Shown one piece after another: positions 43,448-53,506 of a DNA stretch of 64,000 nucleotides (positions within the stretch are counted from its first letter, which is position 1; each line of letters begins with the position of its first letter). Under the pieces are notes generated by a model. The model saw only the letters and a list, made by a program, of their open reading frames with translations, was not told the DNA's origin and searched no databases. Source of the stretch: Helicobacter_J cappadocius (lineage in GTDB: Bacteria > Campylobacterota > Campylobacteria > Campylobacterales > Helicobacteraceae). The stretch lies in the NCBI RefSeq assembly GCF_030686155.1, contig NZ_JAUPEV010000002.1, forward strand, positions 164,022 to 228,021. The letters are read 5' to 3'. The translations under genes were made by a program, and so were the position numbers.

Positions 43448-45196
43448 ATGCGAACACATTTATGTGCTGATTTAAATGAAAAAGATATTGGAAAAGAAGT
43501 TGTCTTGTGTGGTTGGTGTAATACTTATAGAGATCATGGAGGAGTTGTTTTTATTGATCTTAGAGATAAGAGCGGACTTATACAGCTAGTTTCCGATCCT
43601 GCTACAACAGCGCATTCTGTGGCAACAAATGTACGCGATGAATATGTGCTTATTGGTAGAGGAAAAATCAGAGCAAGAGGAGAGGGGCTTGAGAATCCAA
43701 AGTTGAAAACAGGTAAGATTGAAGTTATTTTGAGTGATCTGATTATAGAAAACAAAAGTCTCACTCCTCCTATAGCTATTGGCGATGAGAGTGTAAATGA
43801 AGATTTGAGACTTAAATATAGATATTTAGATTTAAGATCGAAGAAATCTTATAATGTGTTTAAAATTCGCAGTGATGTGGCTATAACCACAAGAAATTCT
43901 TTGATGAAGATGGGATTTATGGAAGTGGAAACTCCCATATTATCAAAAGCGACTCCTGAAGGAGCGAGAGATTATTTGATTCCAAGCAGGGTAAATGATG
44001 GTGAATTTTTTGCATTGCCACAAAGTCCGCAGCTTTATAAACAGCTTTTGATGATGAGTGGGTTTGATAGATATTTTCAGATTGCAAAATGTTTTCGGGA
44101 TGAGGATTTGAGAGCGGATAGACAGCCTGAATTTACACAAATCGATGTTGAGATGAGCTTTTGTTCTCAAGAAGATGTCATGCAAGTAGCAGAGAATCTT
44201 ATCAAAGACATTTTTGATGTAGCCTCGATAAAAATACAAACTCCCTTTAGACGCATGAAATATTTTGAAGCGATGGAATCATATGGTTCAGATAAACCCG
44301 ATTTGAGATTTAATATGCCATTATTTGAAGTGAGTGATTTATTTGTAGATTCTAGTAATGAAATATTTAAAAACATTGCCTTAGATACAAGAAAAAATCG
44401 CTTCAAGGCATTGAAGGTTGATGGAGGCGATGAATTTTTTACTCGTAAGACTTTGGGGGAAGCTGAAGAATTTGTTCGAAAATTTGGTGCTAAAGGTTTG
44501 GCTTATATTCAGATTAAAGAAGATGGAGCAAAGGGACCATTAGTAAAATTTTTATCTGAAGAGAATCTAAAAAAACTAATACAGAGACTTGAAGCAAAAG
44601 TCGGGGATATTGTGTTTTTCGGAGCAGGGGATAAAAAGATTGTTTGGGATTATATGGGAAGATTGCGTTTGAAAATCGCTGAAGATATGAAAATGTACCA
44701 GGACAATCAATTTGAATTTTTATGGGTTGTGGATTTTCCAATGTTTGAAAAAGCGGATGGACGTGCTTATGCCCTACATCACCCCTTCACTATGCCAAAA
44801 AATATAGATAAAGAAGATGTTGAAGAAATAGAATCAATCGCCTATGATGTTGTCTTAAATGGTGTTGAGCTTGGAGGGGGGAGTATTAGGATACATAAAG
44901 AAGAAATTCAAGAGAAGGTATTTAATATTTTAGGAATTTCTCAAGAAGAAGCAAAGGATAAATTTGGATTCCTGCTTGATGCTTTGAGTTTTGGAGCACC
45001 CCCACATGGTGGATTTGCCATAGGGCTTGATAGATTGGTGATGTTGTTGACAAAATCTAATAGCATTCGAGATGTGATTGCATTTCCAAAAACTCAAAAA
45101 GCCACCTGCCCACTTACAAATGCTCCAAGTGTTGTAGGTGAAGAACAGTTGAGAGAGCTTCATATTCGACTACGAAACCCAAGTTCTAAGAATTAA
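43448..45196 (+). CDS. aspS: Aspartyl-tRNA synthetase (probably non-discriminating)
   Basis: 582 residues from ATG 43448 (AAGGAAAAG upstream; an in-frame TTG at 43430 is less likely). The N-terminal OB-fold carries LCGWCNTYRDHGGVVFIDLRD (core quoted only). Motif 2 is CFRDEDLRADRQPEFTQID, the GAD insertion follows, and motif 3 is FAIGLDRLVMLL. Helicobacter lacks AsnRS and uses this enzyme on tRNA-Asn too, with GatCAB correcting the product. That is established for H. pylori and inferred here. Confidence 0.96.
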   Translation: MRTHLCADLNEKDIGKEVVLCGWCNTYRDHGGVVFIDLRDKSGLIQLVSDPATTAHSVATNVRDEYVLIGRGKIRARGEGLENPKLKTGKIEVILSDLIIENKSLTPPIAIGDESVNEDLRLKYRYLDLRSKKSYNVFKIRSDVAITTRNSLMKMGFMEVETPILSKATPEGARDYLIPSRVNDGEFFALPQSPQLYKQLLMMSGFDRYFQIAKCFRDEDLRADRQPEFTQIDVEMSFCSQEDVMQVAENLIKDIFDVASIKIQTPFRRMKYFEAMESYGSDKPDLRFNMPLFEVSDLFVDSSNEIFKNIALDTRKNRFKALKVDGGDEFFTRKTLGEAEEFVRKFGAKGLAYIQIKEDGAKGPLVKFLSEENLKKLIQRLEAKVGDIVFFGAGDKKIVWDYMGRLRLKIAEDMKMYQDNQFEFLWVVDFPMFEKADGRAYALHHPFTMPKNIDKEDVEEIESIAYDVVLNGVELGGGSIRIHKEEIQEKVFNILGISQEEAKDKFGFLLDALSFGAPPHGGFAIGLDRLVMLLTKSNSIRDVIAFPKTQKATCPLTNAPSVVGEEQLRELHIRLRNPSSKN

Positions 45197-45215
45197 AATT
45201 TTAAGAGGAGAAAAA

Positions 45216-45788
45216 ATGAAAAAGTTATTTTTAATTATCGGAGCACCCGGAAGCGGAAAAACTACCGATGCAGAACTTATCGCAAAAAATTTTAGCGATA
45301 AAATCGTGCATTATTCTACAGGTGATCTTCTTAGAGCAGAAGTGGCAAGTGGTAGCGAACAGGGGAAATTAATAGAGAGTTTTACTAGCAAGGGCAATTT
45401 AGTTCCATTAGAAATCGTTGTTCGTACTATTATCACGGCTATAAAAAATGCACCTAAAGAAGTTATTCTTATTGATGGGTATCCTAGAAGCGTTGAACAA
45501 ATGAATGCGTTAGATGTTGAACTAAAATCTCAAAATGAAGTTTCTTTGATAAGTGTTATTGAAGTAACAGTTAGTGAAGAAATAGCTCGTGATAGAGTTT
45601 TGGGAAGAGCAAGGGGAGCTGATGATAATATAGAAGTTTTCAACAATAGAATGAAGGTTTATACCGATCCATTAAATGCGATTCAAGATTTTTATACCCA
45701 AAAGAATATTTTGAAAAAAATCAATGGCGAGAGAAGTATTCAAGAAATCGTGAGTGAAATGGAAACATTTATCCAAACTAAAATATAA
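45216..45788 (+). CDS. adk: Adenylate kinase
   Basis: 190 residues, the short form without the zinc/LID insertion. The P-loop is GAPGSGKTTDAELIA at residues 8-22. The NMP-binding STGDLLRAE and the IDGYPRS segment follow. It interconverts ATP and AMP with two ADP. It lies 19 bases after aspS, behind AGAGGAG. Confidence 0.96.
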   Translation: MKKLFLIIGAPGSGKTTDAELIAKNFSDKIVHYSTGDLLRAEVASGSEQGKLIESFTSKGNLVPLEIVVRTIITAIKNAPKEVILIDGYPRSVEQMNALDVELKSQNEVSLISVIEVTVSEEIARDRVLGRARGADDNIEVFNNRMKVYTDPLNAIQDFYTQKNILKKINGERSIQEIVSEMETFIQTKI

Positions 45789-45798
45789 GGAGTTAAAA

Positions 45799-46317
45799 AT
45801 GAATATATCAAAAATCCCTGTAGGAGAAAATCCAGACAAAATAAATGCAGTCATAGAGATACCTTATGGATCAAATATTAAATATGAGATAGATAAAGAT
45901 AGTGGAGCAGTCGTTGTAGATCGCATTATGTATAGTGCGATGTTTTATCCTGCTAACTATGGTTTTGTTCCTAATACATTGAGTGATGATGGCGATCCAG
46001 CTGATATTTTGGTTCTGAATGAATACCCGCTTCAAGCTGGGAGTGTTATCAAAGTTCGCTTGATAGGTGTTCTTATTATGGAGGATGAAAGTGGTATGGA
46101 TGAAAAACTTTTGGCTGTGCCATTGAGTAAAATTGATCCTAGATATGATCATATTAAAGAATTGAGTGATTTACCTAAAATTACATTAGATAGAATCAAG
46201 AATTTCTTTGAAACTTATAAGATGCTTGAACCAAATAAATGGGTAAAGGTAAAAGGCTTTCAAGGTAAAGCAGAAGCACAGGTAATTTTAGAAAAAGCTA
46301 TCAAAGCAGTTAAATAA
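45799..46317 (+). CDS. ppa: Inorganic pyrophosphatase, family I
   Basis: 172 residues from ATG 45799 with AAGGAG upstream. The metal-binding signature DDGDPADILV, the IEIPYGSNIKYE N-terminal segment and the KDSGAVVVDR strand are intact. It hydrolyses pyrophosphate and pulls biosynthetic reactions forward. It ends the aspS-adk-ppa run and converges on folE. Confidence 0.97.
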   Translation: MNISKIPVGENPDKINAVIEIPYGSNIKYEIDKDSGAVVVDRIMYSAMFYPANYGFVPNTLSDDGDPADILVLNEYPLQAGSVIKVRLIGVLIMEDESGMDEKLLAVPLSKIDPRYDHIKELSDLPKITLDRIKNFFETYKMLEPNKWVKVKGFQGKAEAQVILEKAIKAVK

Positions 46318-46369
46318 GAATACAAACTCTCTCTTCGTGGGGAGGGGGGATGTCTAAGGAAATTAAGTT

Positions 46370-46918
46370 TTAAGATTTTAGAAGTTGCATAAACTCCGAT
46401 CGGGTTTTAGAATCTGATTTAAAAAGTCCTCGAATTGCACTTGTATTGATCTTTGCATTTTGTTTTTGGACCCCCCTCATACTCATGCATAAGTGTTTAG
46501 CCTCGCATACCACCATTACGCCTTTTGGACTTAAGACTTCCATGATGGTATCTGCTATTTGAGTTGTTAATCTTTCTTGTATTTGAAGTCTTCTTGAATA
46601 AATTTCTACTAATCGCACCAATCCACTGATCCCAGCTATTTTTTTATCTGGGATGTATCCGATGCTAATATGTCCAAAAAATGGAAGAATATGATGTTCG
46701 CACATTGAATAAAATTCGATTTGTTTTATCATTACCATTTCATCACAAGCACCTTGTTCAAACACACTTCCAAGTGCCATTTTTGGATCTTTTGTGTAGC
46801 CACTATATAGAAAATCCCAAGATTCCTCTACTCTTGCAGGAGTCTGTTTAAGTCCTTCTCTATCGATATTTTCACCGATTTTTTTAAAAAAATAATCGAA
46901 ATAATTTTGATTAGTCAT
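46370..46918 (-). CDS. folE: GTP cyclohydrolase I
   Basis: 182 residues. It converts GTP to 7,8-dihydroneopterin triphosphate, the first step of folate synthesis. The zinc ligands are in SMCEHHILPFFG and in VCEAKHLCMSMRG. The QERLTTQIA stretch is canonical. It directly follows htpX on the same strand with no gap. Confidence 0.97.
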   Translation of the reverse strand: MTNQNYFDYFFKKIGENIDREGLKQTPARVEESWDFLYSGYTKDPKMALGSVFEQGACDEMVMIKQIEFYSMCEHHILPFFGHISIGYIPDKKIAGISGLVRLVEIYSRRLQIQERLTTQIADTIMEVLSPKGVMVVCEAKHLCMSMRGVQKQNAKINTSAIRGLFKSDSKTRSEFMQLLKS

Positions 46919-47845
46919 TTATCTACCTAATAGAGATTTTATTCTGTTTTGGGTGCTAGGATGTGTGCTAAAGGTTTCAGAAGCATCAAAAATATAGGCA
47001 GCCTTGCGGGTAGGATTGGTATCAACCTGAGAATAATCGGTGCTATTATAATCAGCACTAATTTTTTGTAATGCTCTAATCATAGGTCTAGAATCATTCA
47101 TAATGTACGCAGCTCCGCTATCTGCCATATATTCTCGACTTCGGCTTAAATACATCTGTAAAAAGAAAGTAAAGATGGGTAAAATAAATTGCAAAATCAA
47201 TAAGATTGTCCTTGCTGTATTTGCACCTTTTTGGTGATTTGAACCTAAAAATATCCATACAATAGAATTCGTGACCAAAAGCATAATATTGCTTAATATT
47301 CCCACACACATTGTAAGTCTTATATCTCCATGTCTTATATGGCTTAGTTCGTGTGCCATCACTGCCTTTATTTCTTCATATTCAAGTCTCTTTATCAGAG
47401 AGCTTGTGAGTGCAATTAGGGAGTTGTTTTCATTCCATCCACTTGCAAATGCGTTGATATAGGGAGCATCGATAATGTAAAGTTTAGGGACAAATAAGGT
47501 ATCAGATTCTTTGATAAGATCTTCTAAAATACCATATATTCTACGTTCTGTCTGATTCATCACTTTTGAAGGATCTAAGAGTTTATACTCACTTCCACTC
47601 AATATAATTTGTTTAAAATTTATAACAGAAAAACAAATAATCAAAACAGCCACTCCAAGCATGCAGAGTGTTGCAAGTGGAAAAATCTGAAAAGTGATAA
47701 GTTTTATCAATGCCTCAAAAAAAGATGGGGCATTGATACGAATAATATCTACAAGCAGTCCAATAAAAATAAAAATCACGATATAAGTCACTAAAACGGC
47801 ACTTGTTTTTAAATGATTACGAAATATGATTTTTTGAAAATTCAT
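46919..47845 (-). CDS. htpX: HtpX-like membrane M48 protease
   Basis: 308 residues. Two N-terminal membrane helices (about 15-38 and 48-75) precede the M48 zinc motif in VMAHELSHIRHGD (about 160-172). Two more hydrophobic segments follow, and the third zinc ligand is the Glu in SREYMADSGAA. It acts in quality control of inner-membrane proteins. Immediate adjacency to folE suggests co-transcription. Confidence 0.93.
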   Translation of the reverse strand: MNFQKIIFRNHLKTSAVLVTYIVIFIFIGLLVDIIRINAPSFFEALIKLITFQIFPLATLCMLGVAVLIICFSVINFKQIILSGSEYKLLDPSKVMNQTERRIYGILEDLIKESDTLFVPKLYIIDAPYINAFASGWNENNSLIALTSSLIKRLEYEEIKAVMAHELSHIRHGDIRLTMCVGILSNIMLLVTNSIVWIFLGSNHQKGANTARTILLILQFILPIFTFFLQMYLSRSREYMADSGAAYIMNDSRPMIRALQKISADYNSTDYSQVDTNPTRKAAYIFDASETFSTHPSTQNRIKSLLGR

Positions 47846-47893
47846 TTAGTTGCCCTTTGTCAGATGAATATATTCTATTATCGCAAAAGAATT

Positions 47894-49039
47894 TTAATCA
47901 ATCTTAACATTTCTATGAGCAATCTCCTCAATAAGAGTTGTTGCATAGCTACCCTTAGGTAAGAAAAATTCAAGCTCTAGCCATGCATTTTCTTGAATAT
48001 AGTTATATTTTAGATTTTCTATCCAAATCCATGCAAAACGTCTTGTACCTGTTGCATGGATAGATTTATCAATAAAACAAGTCTCAATTTCTCCAGCTAC
48101 TTTTGTAGCATTTAGAACCTTTTTCCCACTGAGTAGTCCTGTAGGGGTGATATTTCGATCAAAAAAACGAGAAATGTCGTTTTGTGTTTCAAGTTCAAAA
48201 ACTTTTCCATAAGGATAATGGTGCATAATATCGCCCTCAAAGAGTTTAAATAAAGAAGGTTGGTTTTTGATAGATTTGATTTTTGCAATATCAAGTGTTT
48301 TTAGATTTTGTATATTTGTTTGTCTGTATTCAGAAAATATATTATCCATACACAGAGCTTGAAGAATTTCTTGAGGTTCAAAAGCTTGGAAAATTTTGCT
48401 AATTTTTACTCGAAAATTAAGCCACTGGTTAAATAAAAAACTTTGATATGAGGATATGAGAAAATCACTCATTCTTTTATTTTTTATCTTCAGCTCCCCT
48501 CGAACAATTTTTTGACCTTCTAAAAAATTTTCTCCATCTTTCCCAAATCTCTGATAACCAAAATAATTTGGCAAACCATTTTTTTCGATTATTTTAAGAA
48601 CAGAGTTTATTTTTTCAAAGACGCTTGGTGTGACTTTTTTGAGACGAATAAAAAAGTTATTTCCCTTTAAGTGTCCTATTTTTAATTTATTGTTGTGATA
48701 AGTGCAGGAGAGTATTTTAATATTTTTTTCTTCTAAAAGTGGAAGTATGGAATCTAGATTTTGAGTGAATTTTTTATTAATAGAGATATATTGGGAAGTC
48801 ATCGCATTTTTATCTTTTAGTCCGCTATAACCGATTTCGCTTGATTTGATTCCTAATATACTGGAAAAAATATTAATCATCTCTATGGTGTTCAAACCTT
48901 TTTTTCGCACATTGAGTATATGATGCTCACCTTCATTGCTAAAATGATAAAGAGGAACTTCTCTAACAATAAAATCTCTAGGATTTTGTGAAAAATGAAA
49001 ATCAATCGGCGAGTGGTTGAGTGAGTAGATTTTATTCAT
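47894..49039 (-). CDS. truD: tRNA pseudouridine(13) synthase TruD
   Basis: 381 residues. It makes pseudouridine 13 in tRNA-Glu and others. The catalytic Asp is in GYSGLKDKNAMTSQ. Other marks are NYFGYQRFG and a variable insertion with GLLSGKK. Its ATG begins on the last base of the alr stop region, so it is coupled to alr. Confidence 0.94.
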   Translation of the reverse strand: MNKIYSLNHSPIDFHFSQNPRDFIVREVPLYHFSNEGEHHILNVRKKGLNTIEMINIFSSILGIKSSEIGYSGLKDKNAMTSQYISINKKFTQNLDSILPLLEEKNIKILSCTYHNNKLKIGHLKGNNFFIRLKKVTPSVFEKINSVLKIIEKNGLPNYFGYQRFGKDGENFLEGQKIVRGELKIKNKRMSDFLISSYQSFLFNQWLNFRVKISKIFQAFEPQEILQALCMDNIFSEYRQTNIQNLKTLDIAKIKSIKNQPSLFKLFEGDIMHHYPYGKVFELETQNDISRFFDRNITPTGLLSGKKVLNATKVAGEIETCFIDKSIHATGTRRFAWIWIENLKYNYIQENAWLELEFFLPKGSYATTLIEEIAHRNVKID

Positions 49040-50067
49040 TAAATAACAGAACGTTTTATAAAGGGAGATAAGCTAGTGAGAACTTCATAAGGGATTGTAT
49101 CAAATAATTTGGCTATTGAGGTTGCATCATCAAAAACACAAACTCTTTCAAGGGTGCTTTCGCAAGAAAAACAATCCATTGAAGTCACAGGCAATATGAT
49201 ATAGCCTTCCGCAGTTTTTAATGATGGTTTATTTCCATTAATACGAAACAATCCATCTCCATAGCCTATATCATAAGTGCTAATAATGGTATCTTTTTCT
49301 AATACGGTTTTGCCACCATAACCGATTTTAGATCCTTTTTTTAGGGATTGTTCGCAGATTTTATCTGCCCAAAGTGAAGCTATGGGAGTGAGCTTCTTGC
49401 TCAAAGGAATATCAAAAGTATTGCTAAGATACCCATATGCAGCGATTCCTATTCTAACTAGATCATCTTCTATTTTATCACTTCTTAGTGTTCCTGAGGA
49501 GCTTAGAGAATGAAATCTTGGAATTTTGAAACTCAATTTTTCGGCTAGATATAAAACCTCTTCTTTGACCTCTGAGAAAACTTTTTGAGCGTCTTGAAAA
49601 GATTGTTCTGACACATCTCCATACCCATTATGCGCAAATACTCCAAATAGAACTAGTTTCTTTAAGAGTATTTCCTCGATAAAAGTTTGCAATTTTTCTC
49701 TGGGGATTCCATTGCGATTCATTCCTGTATTTACCTTGAGTTCTACGCAACGCGATGGCTCAAGTGAATGAATATTATCCATAGAGTTTATGGAAACGTG
49801 GATGTTCAATGGAGAATCATTGCAGATACGACCGTATAAAACAGTGATATGTTCAAATAAATGAGCTATTTTTAGAGCTTCAGATTCATTTTTAACAAAA
49901 ATATTCTTGATACCATAAGCACAAGCTAAGGTGGCGATTTCTTGTAGCCCATGACCATAAGCATTATCTTTCATGACAAGAGCTAGTTTATCTTTATCGC
50001 CAATATGTTCAGCGATGAGATCAAGATTATTTTTAAATTTTGTTGAATTTATAAGTATTTCTGACAT
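49039..50067 (-). CDS. alr: Alanine racemase
   Basis: 342 residues. It makes D-alanine for peptidoglycan. The PLP lysine is in LVMKDNAYGHG (about residue 33) and the second catalytic base Tyr in KIGYGGKT. The domain order (TIM barrel then beta domain) is normal and the length slightly short. It is upstream of truD and overlaps it. Confidence 0.95.
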   Translation of the reverse strand: MSEILINSTKFKNNLDLIAEHIGDKDKLALVMKDNAYGHGLQEIATLACAYGIKNIFVKNESEALKIAHLFEHITVLYGRICNDSPLNIHVSINSMDNIHSLEPSRCVELKVNTGMNRNGIPREKLQTFIEEILLKKLVLFGVFAHNGYGDVSEQSFQDAQKVFSEVKEEVLYLAEKLSFKIPRFHSLSSSGTLRSDKIEDDLVRIGIAAYGYLSNTFDIPLSKKLTPIASLWADKICEQSLKKGSKIGYGGKTVLEKDTIISTYDIGYGDGLFRINGNKPSLKTAEGYIILPVTSMDCFSCESTLERVCVFDDATSIAKLFDTIPYEVLTSLSPFIKRSVI

Positions 50068-50101
50068 ATTTTATTGGCGGGGATTTCCCCCACCTAACCA
50101 T

Positions 50102-50416
50102 TTATTTTTTTGCAGGAAGTTTGCTAATATAATCAGCAAGAACTTCTATATCTGCATCAGAAACGTTTTTCATTTGACTATACATAATTGCTTTTGCGCC
50201 ACCATTATCAGCGGTTCCAGCTTTGTAACCTTTGAGATCTTTGAGTAGTTTGTCTTTTGGCAAACCAGCGATTGTGATACCACCTTTTGCACCTGGAGCT
50301 ACTTTTTGTCCATTTGCACCATGACAAGCCATGCATTTTTTGAATGCTGCTGGAGCTTCAGCTGCCATTGCTACGCTCATAGCACCTACTAGTGTTAGAA
50401 TGAGAAGTTTGTTCAT
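50102..50416 (-). CDS. Small periplasmic cytochrome c553
   Basis: 104 residues from ATG 50416 with AAGGAG upstream. A signal peptide (about 1-19, ending VAMAAEAP) is followed by one heme site CMACHG and a distal Met in MYSQMKNVSD. It carries electrons from the bc1 complex to the terminal oxidase, as H. pylori c553 does. Confidence 0.92.
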   Translation of the reverse strand: MNKLLILTLVGAMSVAMAAEAPAAFKKCMACHGANGQKVAPGAKGGITIAGLPKDKLLKDLKGYKAGTADNGGAKAIMYSQMKNVSDADIEVLADYISKLPAKK

Positions 50417-50528
50417 CGTGTCTCCTTTTGTTTTTCTCAATTGCCCAAATTAAGCAACTCAGGTGATCATTGTACAAGCTTTAAGCTTAGACAATCCTAA
50501 GATGAAACAAAAATGATAATGCCAAAAA

Positions 50529-51110
50529 TCATAATTTTACTCTACTGCTAAATGCTCTCAAAAGAGATAGTTGATCGATATTTTCAAGTCCAATTCCAGT
50601 AGGTACTCCCTGTGCAATTTTGGTAAAAATAATATCAATATCATTTAATTTGTCTTCAATATAAAGCATAATAGCTTCATTTGCAAGAGTGGGAGAAAAA
50701 GCAAAAATAATTTCTTTAATTGCACATTTTTGGATATGCTTTTTTAGAGTCTCAAAATCTAAATTTTCAAGATCTTCAATTACTCGATAATAGCCCTTGA
50801 AATCTCCAATCTCTTCGATTGTAAAAATATCCTTAGGGTGCAAAACAATGCAAAGTTGTCCATTATTTCGTTCCTCATCCATACAAATTTCGCAGATTTC
50901 ATCTTCGCTAAGTCCTCCACATAGATTGCATTTACGAATATTATCAATTGCATTTTCTAGTAAATGAGCAATCTTTAATCCTAGATATTTATCACTAACA
51001 CTTAGGTTATAAGCCATCTTTTGGGCAGATTTTTTCCCTATGCTAGGGGTTTGTTCAAAAGCTTCTATAAGTGAAAAAAAATGATTTAAGCTGTTTTTAT
51101 AGTTTTTCAT
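50529..51110 (-). CDS. recR: Recombination protein RecR
   Basis: 193 residues from ATG 51110. An HhH segment (EQTPSIGKKSAQKMAYNL) precedes a C4 zinc finger (CNLCGGLSEDEICEIC) and a Toprim domain. It acts with RecO to load RecA on gapped DNA. No strong ribosome site is visible, so the exact start (51110 or 51116) is uncertain. Confidence 0.92.
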   Translation of the reverse strand: MKNYKNSLNHFFSLIEAFEQTPSIGKKSAQKMAYNLSVSDKYLGLKIAHLLENAIDNIRKCNLCGGLSEDEICEICMDEERNNGQLCIVLHPKDIFTIEEIGDFKGYYRVIEDLENLDFETLKKHIQKCAIKEIIFAFSPTLANEAIMLYIEDKLNDIDIIFTKIAQGVPTGIGLENIDQLSLLRAFSSRVKL

Positions 51111-51199
51111 AATCAAAATAATATCTCAAGGTATTTTAACAATGAATAAAACTTTTTTGAGATAGAATTACAAATTAAAATTTTGAGATTTGGGAGAGT

Positions 51200-52366
51200 A
51201 TGGTTTTGGAAAGTTTTGATTATTATGAAATCTTAGAAGTTAGTCAAACTAGCGATAAAGAAACAATCAAAAAAGCTTATAGAAAAATGGCACTCAAATA
51301 TCATCCAGATAGAAATCCAGATGATAAAGAAGCTGAGGAAATGTTCAAAAAAATCAACGAAGCTTACGAGGTCTTAAGTGATGAATCCAAACGACAAATT
51401 TATGACAGGTATGGCAAACAAGGACTTGAAAATAATGGTTTCAGTGGTTTTAGTGGCAAGGATTTTGGAGATATATTTGGAGATTTAGGCTCTATTTTTG
51501 AGTCAGCATTTGGTTCTGGGTTTAACTTTGGAGGCTCTAGGAAAAAAGAATCTAAGAGCAAATTTATACCTGATTATCTTTATAAGCTTGATTTGAGCTT
51601 TAGAGAGGCTGTTTTTGGATGTAAGAAAAACATCAAAACCAAATACAAATCTTTTTGCAAAGATTGCAACGGTACGGGTGCAAAAGATGGAAAGATTGAA
51701 ACTTGTCCAGAATGTCAAGGTAAGGGGCAGGTATTTATGCGTCAAGGTTTTATGACCTTTGCCCAAACTTGTTCAAAATGTAATGGAGAAGGAAGTCTTG
51801 CAAAAGAAAAATGTTCAACCTGTCATGCTGAAGGATTTGTTTTTATAGAAGAAGAATTTGAAATCAATGTGCCAGAAGGTGTAGATGATGAAAATAGAAT
51901 TCGTATTATTGGCAAGGGTAATCAGCAGAAAAATGGATCAAGGGGAGATTTATATATTCTTACCTATGTAGAATCTGACGATTATTTTGTACGCGATGGT
52001 ATTGATATATATATTGAAGTTCCTGTATTTTTTACTTCAATCCCGCTTGGAGCAAATGTAAAAATTCCATCTTTGAAAGGAGAGCTTGAACTTCGCATTC
52101 CGCCAAATTCTGAAGATAGTTCTAGGTTTGTGTTTAAAGGTGAGGGGATTAAGGAGGTCAATAGGAATAATTACGGAAATCTTATAGCAGTGATCAAGAT
52201 TGTCTATCCAAAGTCTATCAACGAAGAACAAAGAGAGCTTTTGCTAGAACTTCATAATAGTTTTGGCTATGAGAGTGAGCCACACAAAAATCTTTTTGAA
52301 GAGTGTTTTGATAGAATCAAAAATTGGTTCAAACCAGAAAATAAGACCAAGAATAAGAAAAATTAG
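51200..52366 (+). CDS. dnaJ: Chaperone DnaJ
   Basis: 388 residues. The J domain (1-75) has the HPD motif in YHPDRNPD. A Gly/Phe region (about 82-115) follows, then four zinc repeats (CKDCNGTG, CPECQGKG, CSKCNGEG, CSTCHAEG) and the C-terminal substrate and dimer domains. It stimulates DnaK. It stands alone, without dnaK or grpE next to it, and is divergent from recR. Confidence 0.96.
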   Translation: MVLESFDYYEILEVSQTSDKETIKKAYRKMALKYHPDRNPDDKEAEEMFKKINEAYEVLSDESKRQIYDRYGKQGLENNGFSGFSGKDFGDIFGDLGSIFESAFGSGFNFGGSRKKESKSKFIPDYLYKLDLSFREAVFGCKKNIKTKYKSFCKDCNGTGAKDGKIETCPECQGKGQVFMRQGFMTFAQTCSKCNGEGSLAKEKCSTCHAEGFVFIEEEFEINVPEGVDDENRIRIIGKGNQQKNGSRGDLYILTYVESDDYFVRDGIDIYIEVPVFFTSIPLGANVKIPSLKGELELRIPPNSEDSSRFVFKGEGIKEVNRNNYGNLIAVIKIVYPKSINEEQRELLLELHNSFGYESEPHKNLFEECFDRIKNWFKPENKTKNKKN

Positions 52367-52404
52367 AAATAGCAGTTTGGAATATTTTTTTGGTCGCTTG
52401 ATTT

Positions 52405-53496
52405 TTAAATCAAGCTTTTGCTGAATTCTCTAACTTCTTTATCTATTTCTGATATATCATTTTTATTTTGAACTCTATTAACCTCACGATCGAATCTCTC
52501 AATACTTTTTAGCACTATGGAACTAATATTGCCAAAATTAATTTTGTGGTTGAGGAAATATTCTACTGCAATTTCATTGCTTGCATTCAATACAATTCCT
52601 AATTTTGGATTTTTTATAAGAGATTCTTTTAGTTCCCATAAAGGGTATTTTTTAATATCTATAGGTTCAAATTTTATGGGAGGGATATTCAAAATATCAA
52701 TACCATCTATCACAGGAGTATTTTTTGCTTGAAGTGTGTCTAGGGCATATGCGATGGGTAGCTTCATATCTGGAGTGGCAAAATGTGCCACCAAGCTTCC
52801 ATCTAAGAATTCAATCAAGGCGTGTATATTGGAGCTTCTTTCAATATAAGCTTCTATCTCATCGTATCTAAAGAGCCATTTTGCTTCTAGGATTTCAAAT
52901 AATTTATTCACCATACTTGCAGAATCAATGGTGATTTTTTTCCCCATTTTCCAGTTAGGATGTTTGAGTGCATCTATGGGTTTTTTTGTAGGAATTTCTT
53001 TTGATGAAATATCTCTAAATGCTCCGCCACTAGCAGTGATAATGAGTTTTTTAATAGGCCTACTGCCACTTAGATACCATAATCCAAAATGTTCGCTATC
53101 AATAGGGATTATCTTACTAGCATCTATCATCCAGCCACCAATAACAAGAGATTCTTTATTTGCTAGTGCAAGTTTTTTATTGTACTTTAAAGCAGTAAGT
53201 GTGGGGTCAAGACCTCCAAATCCGACGATAGCATTTACAACCAAAGAAGAGGAAGATTCAGCAATCATCTCGCAAATACCTTCATTTCCGACATAAATTT
53301 TTGCACCTTGGGGAGTTAGTTTGTGTATATCTTCTTCGTGGATTATGGCAATCTTTTTTGGTCGATACTTGGCAATTTGAGAGTTTAATAACTCTATATT
53401 TCTTCCTGCACTCAAAGATTCCACTTTAATATTAAATTTTTGAGCCATTATGAGCGTATTTACGCCAATGCTTCCTGTGCTTCCTAAAAGTATCAC
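52405..53496 (-). CDS. dxr: 1-deoxy-D-xylulose 5-phosphate reductoisomerase
   Basis: 363 residues. It is the second step of the MEP isoprenoid pathway. The NADPH loop is GSTGSIGVNTL at residues 5-15. ALANKESLV, PIDSEH and TASGGAFRD mark the active site. It lies 11 bases after cdsA on the same strand, as in H. pylori. Confidence 0.96.
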   Translation of the reverse strand: MILLGSTGSIGVNTLIMAQKFNIKVESLSAGRNIELLNSQIAKYRPKKIAIIHEEDIHKLTPQGAKIYVGNEGICEMIAESSSSLVVNAIVGFGGLDPTLTALKYNKKLALANKESLVIGGWMIDASKIIPIDSEHFGLWYLSGSRPIKKLIITASGGAFRDISSKEIPTKKPIDALKHPNWKMGKKITIDSASMVNKLFEILEAKWLFRYDEIEAYIERSSNIHALIEFLDGSLVAHFATPDMKLPIAYALDTLQAKNTPVIDGIDILNIPPIKFEPIDIKKYPLWELKESLIKNPKLGIVLNASNEIAVEYFLNHKINFGNISSIVLKSIERFDREVNRVQNKNDISEIDKEVREFSKSLI

Positions 53497-53506
53497 GAAA
53501 AATTCC

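Noticed and set aside
44870..44885. G6 run inside aspS
   Set aside because: It encodes conserved Gly-Gly-Gly before the motif 3 region of an essential gene, so a variable tract there is unlikely.
46330..46352. G-rich run after ppa (TGGGGAGGGGGGA) as a contingency tract or RepG target
   Set aside because: It lies in a convergent intergenic region after both genes, more likely part of a weak terminator, with no leader downstream.
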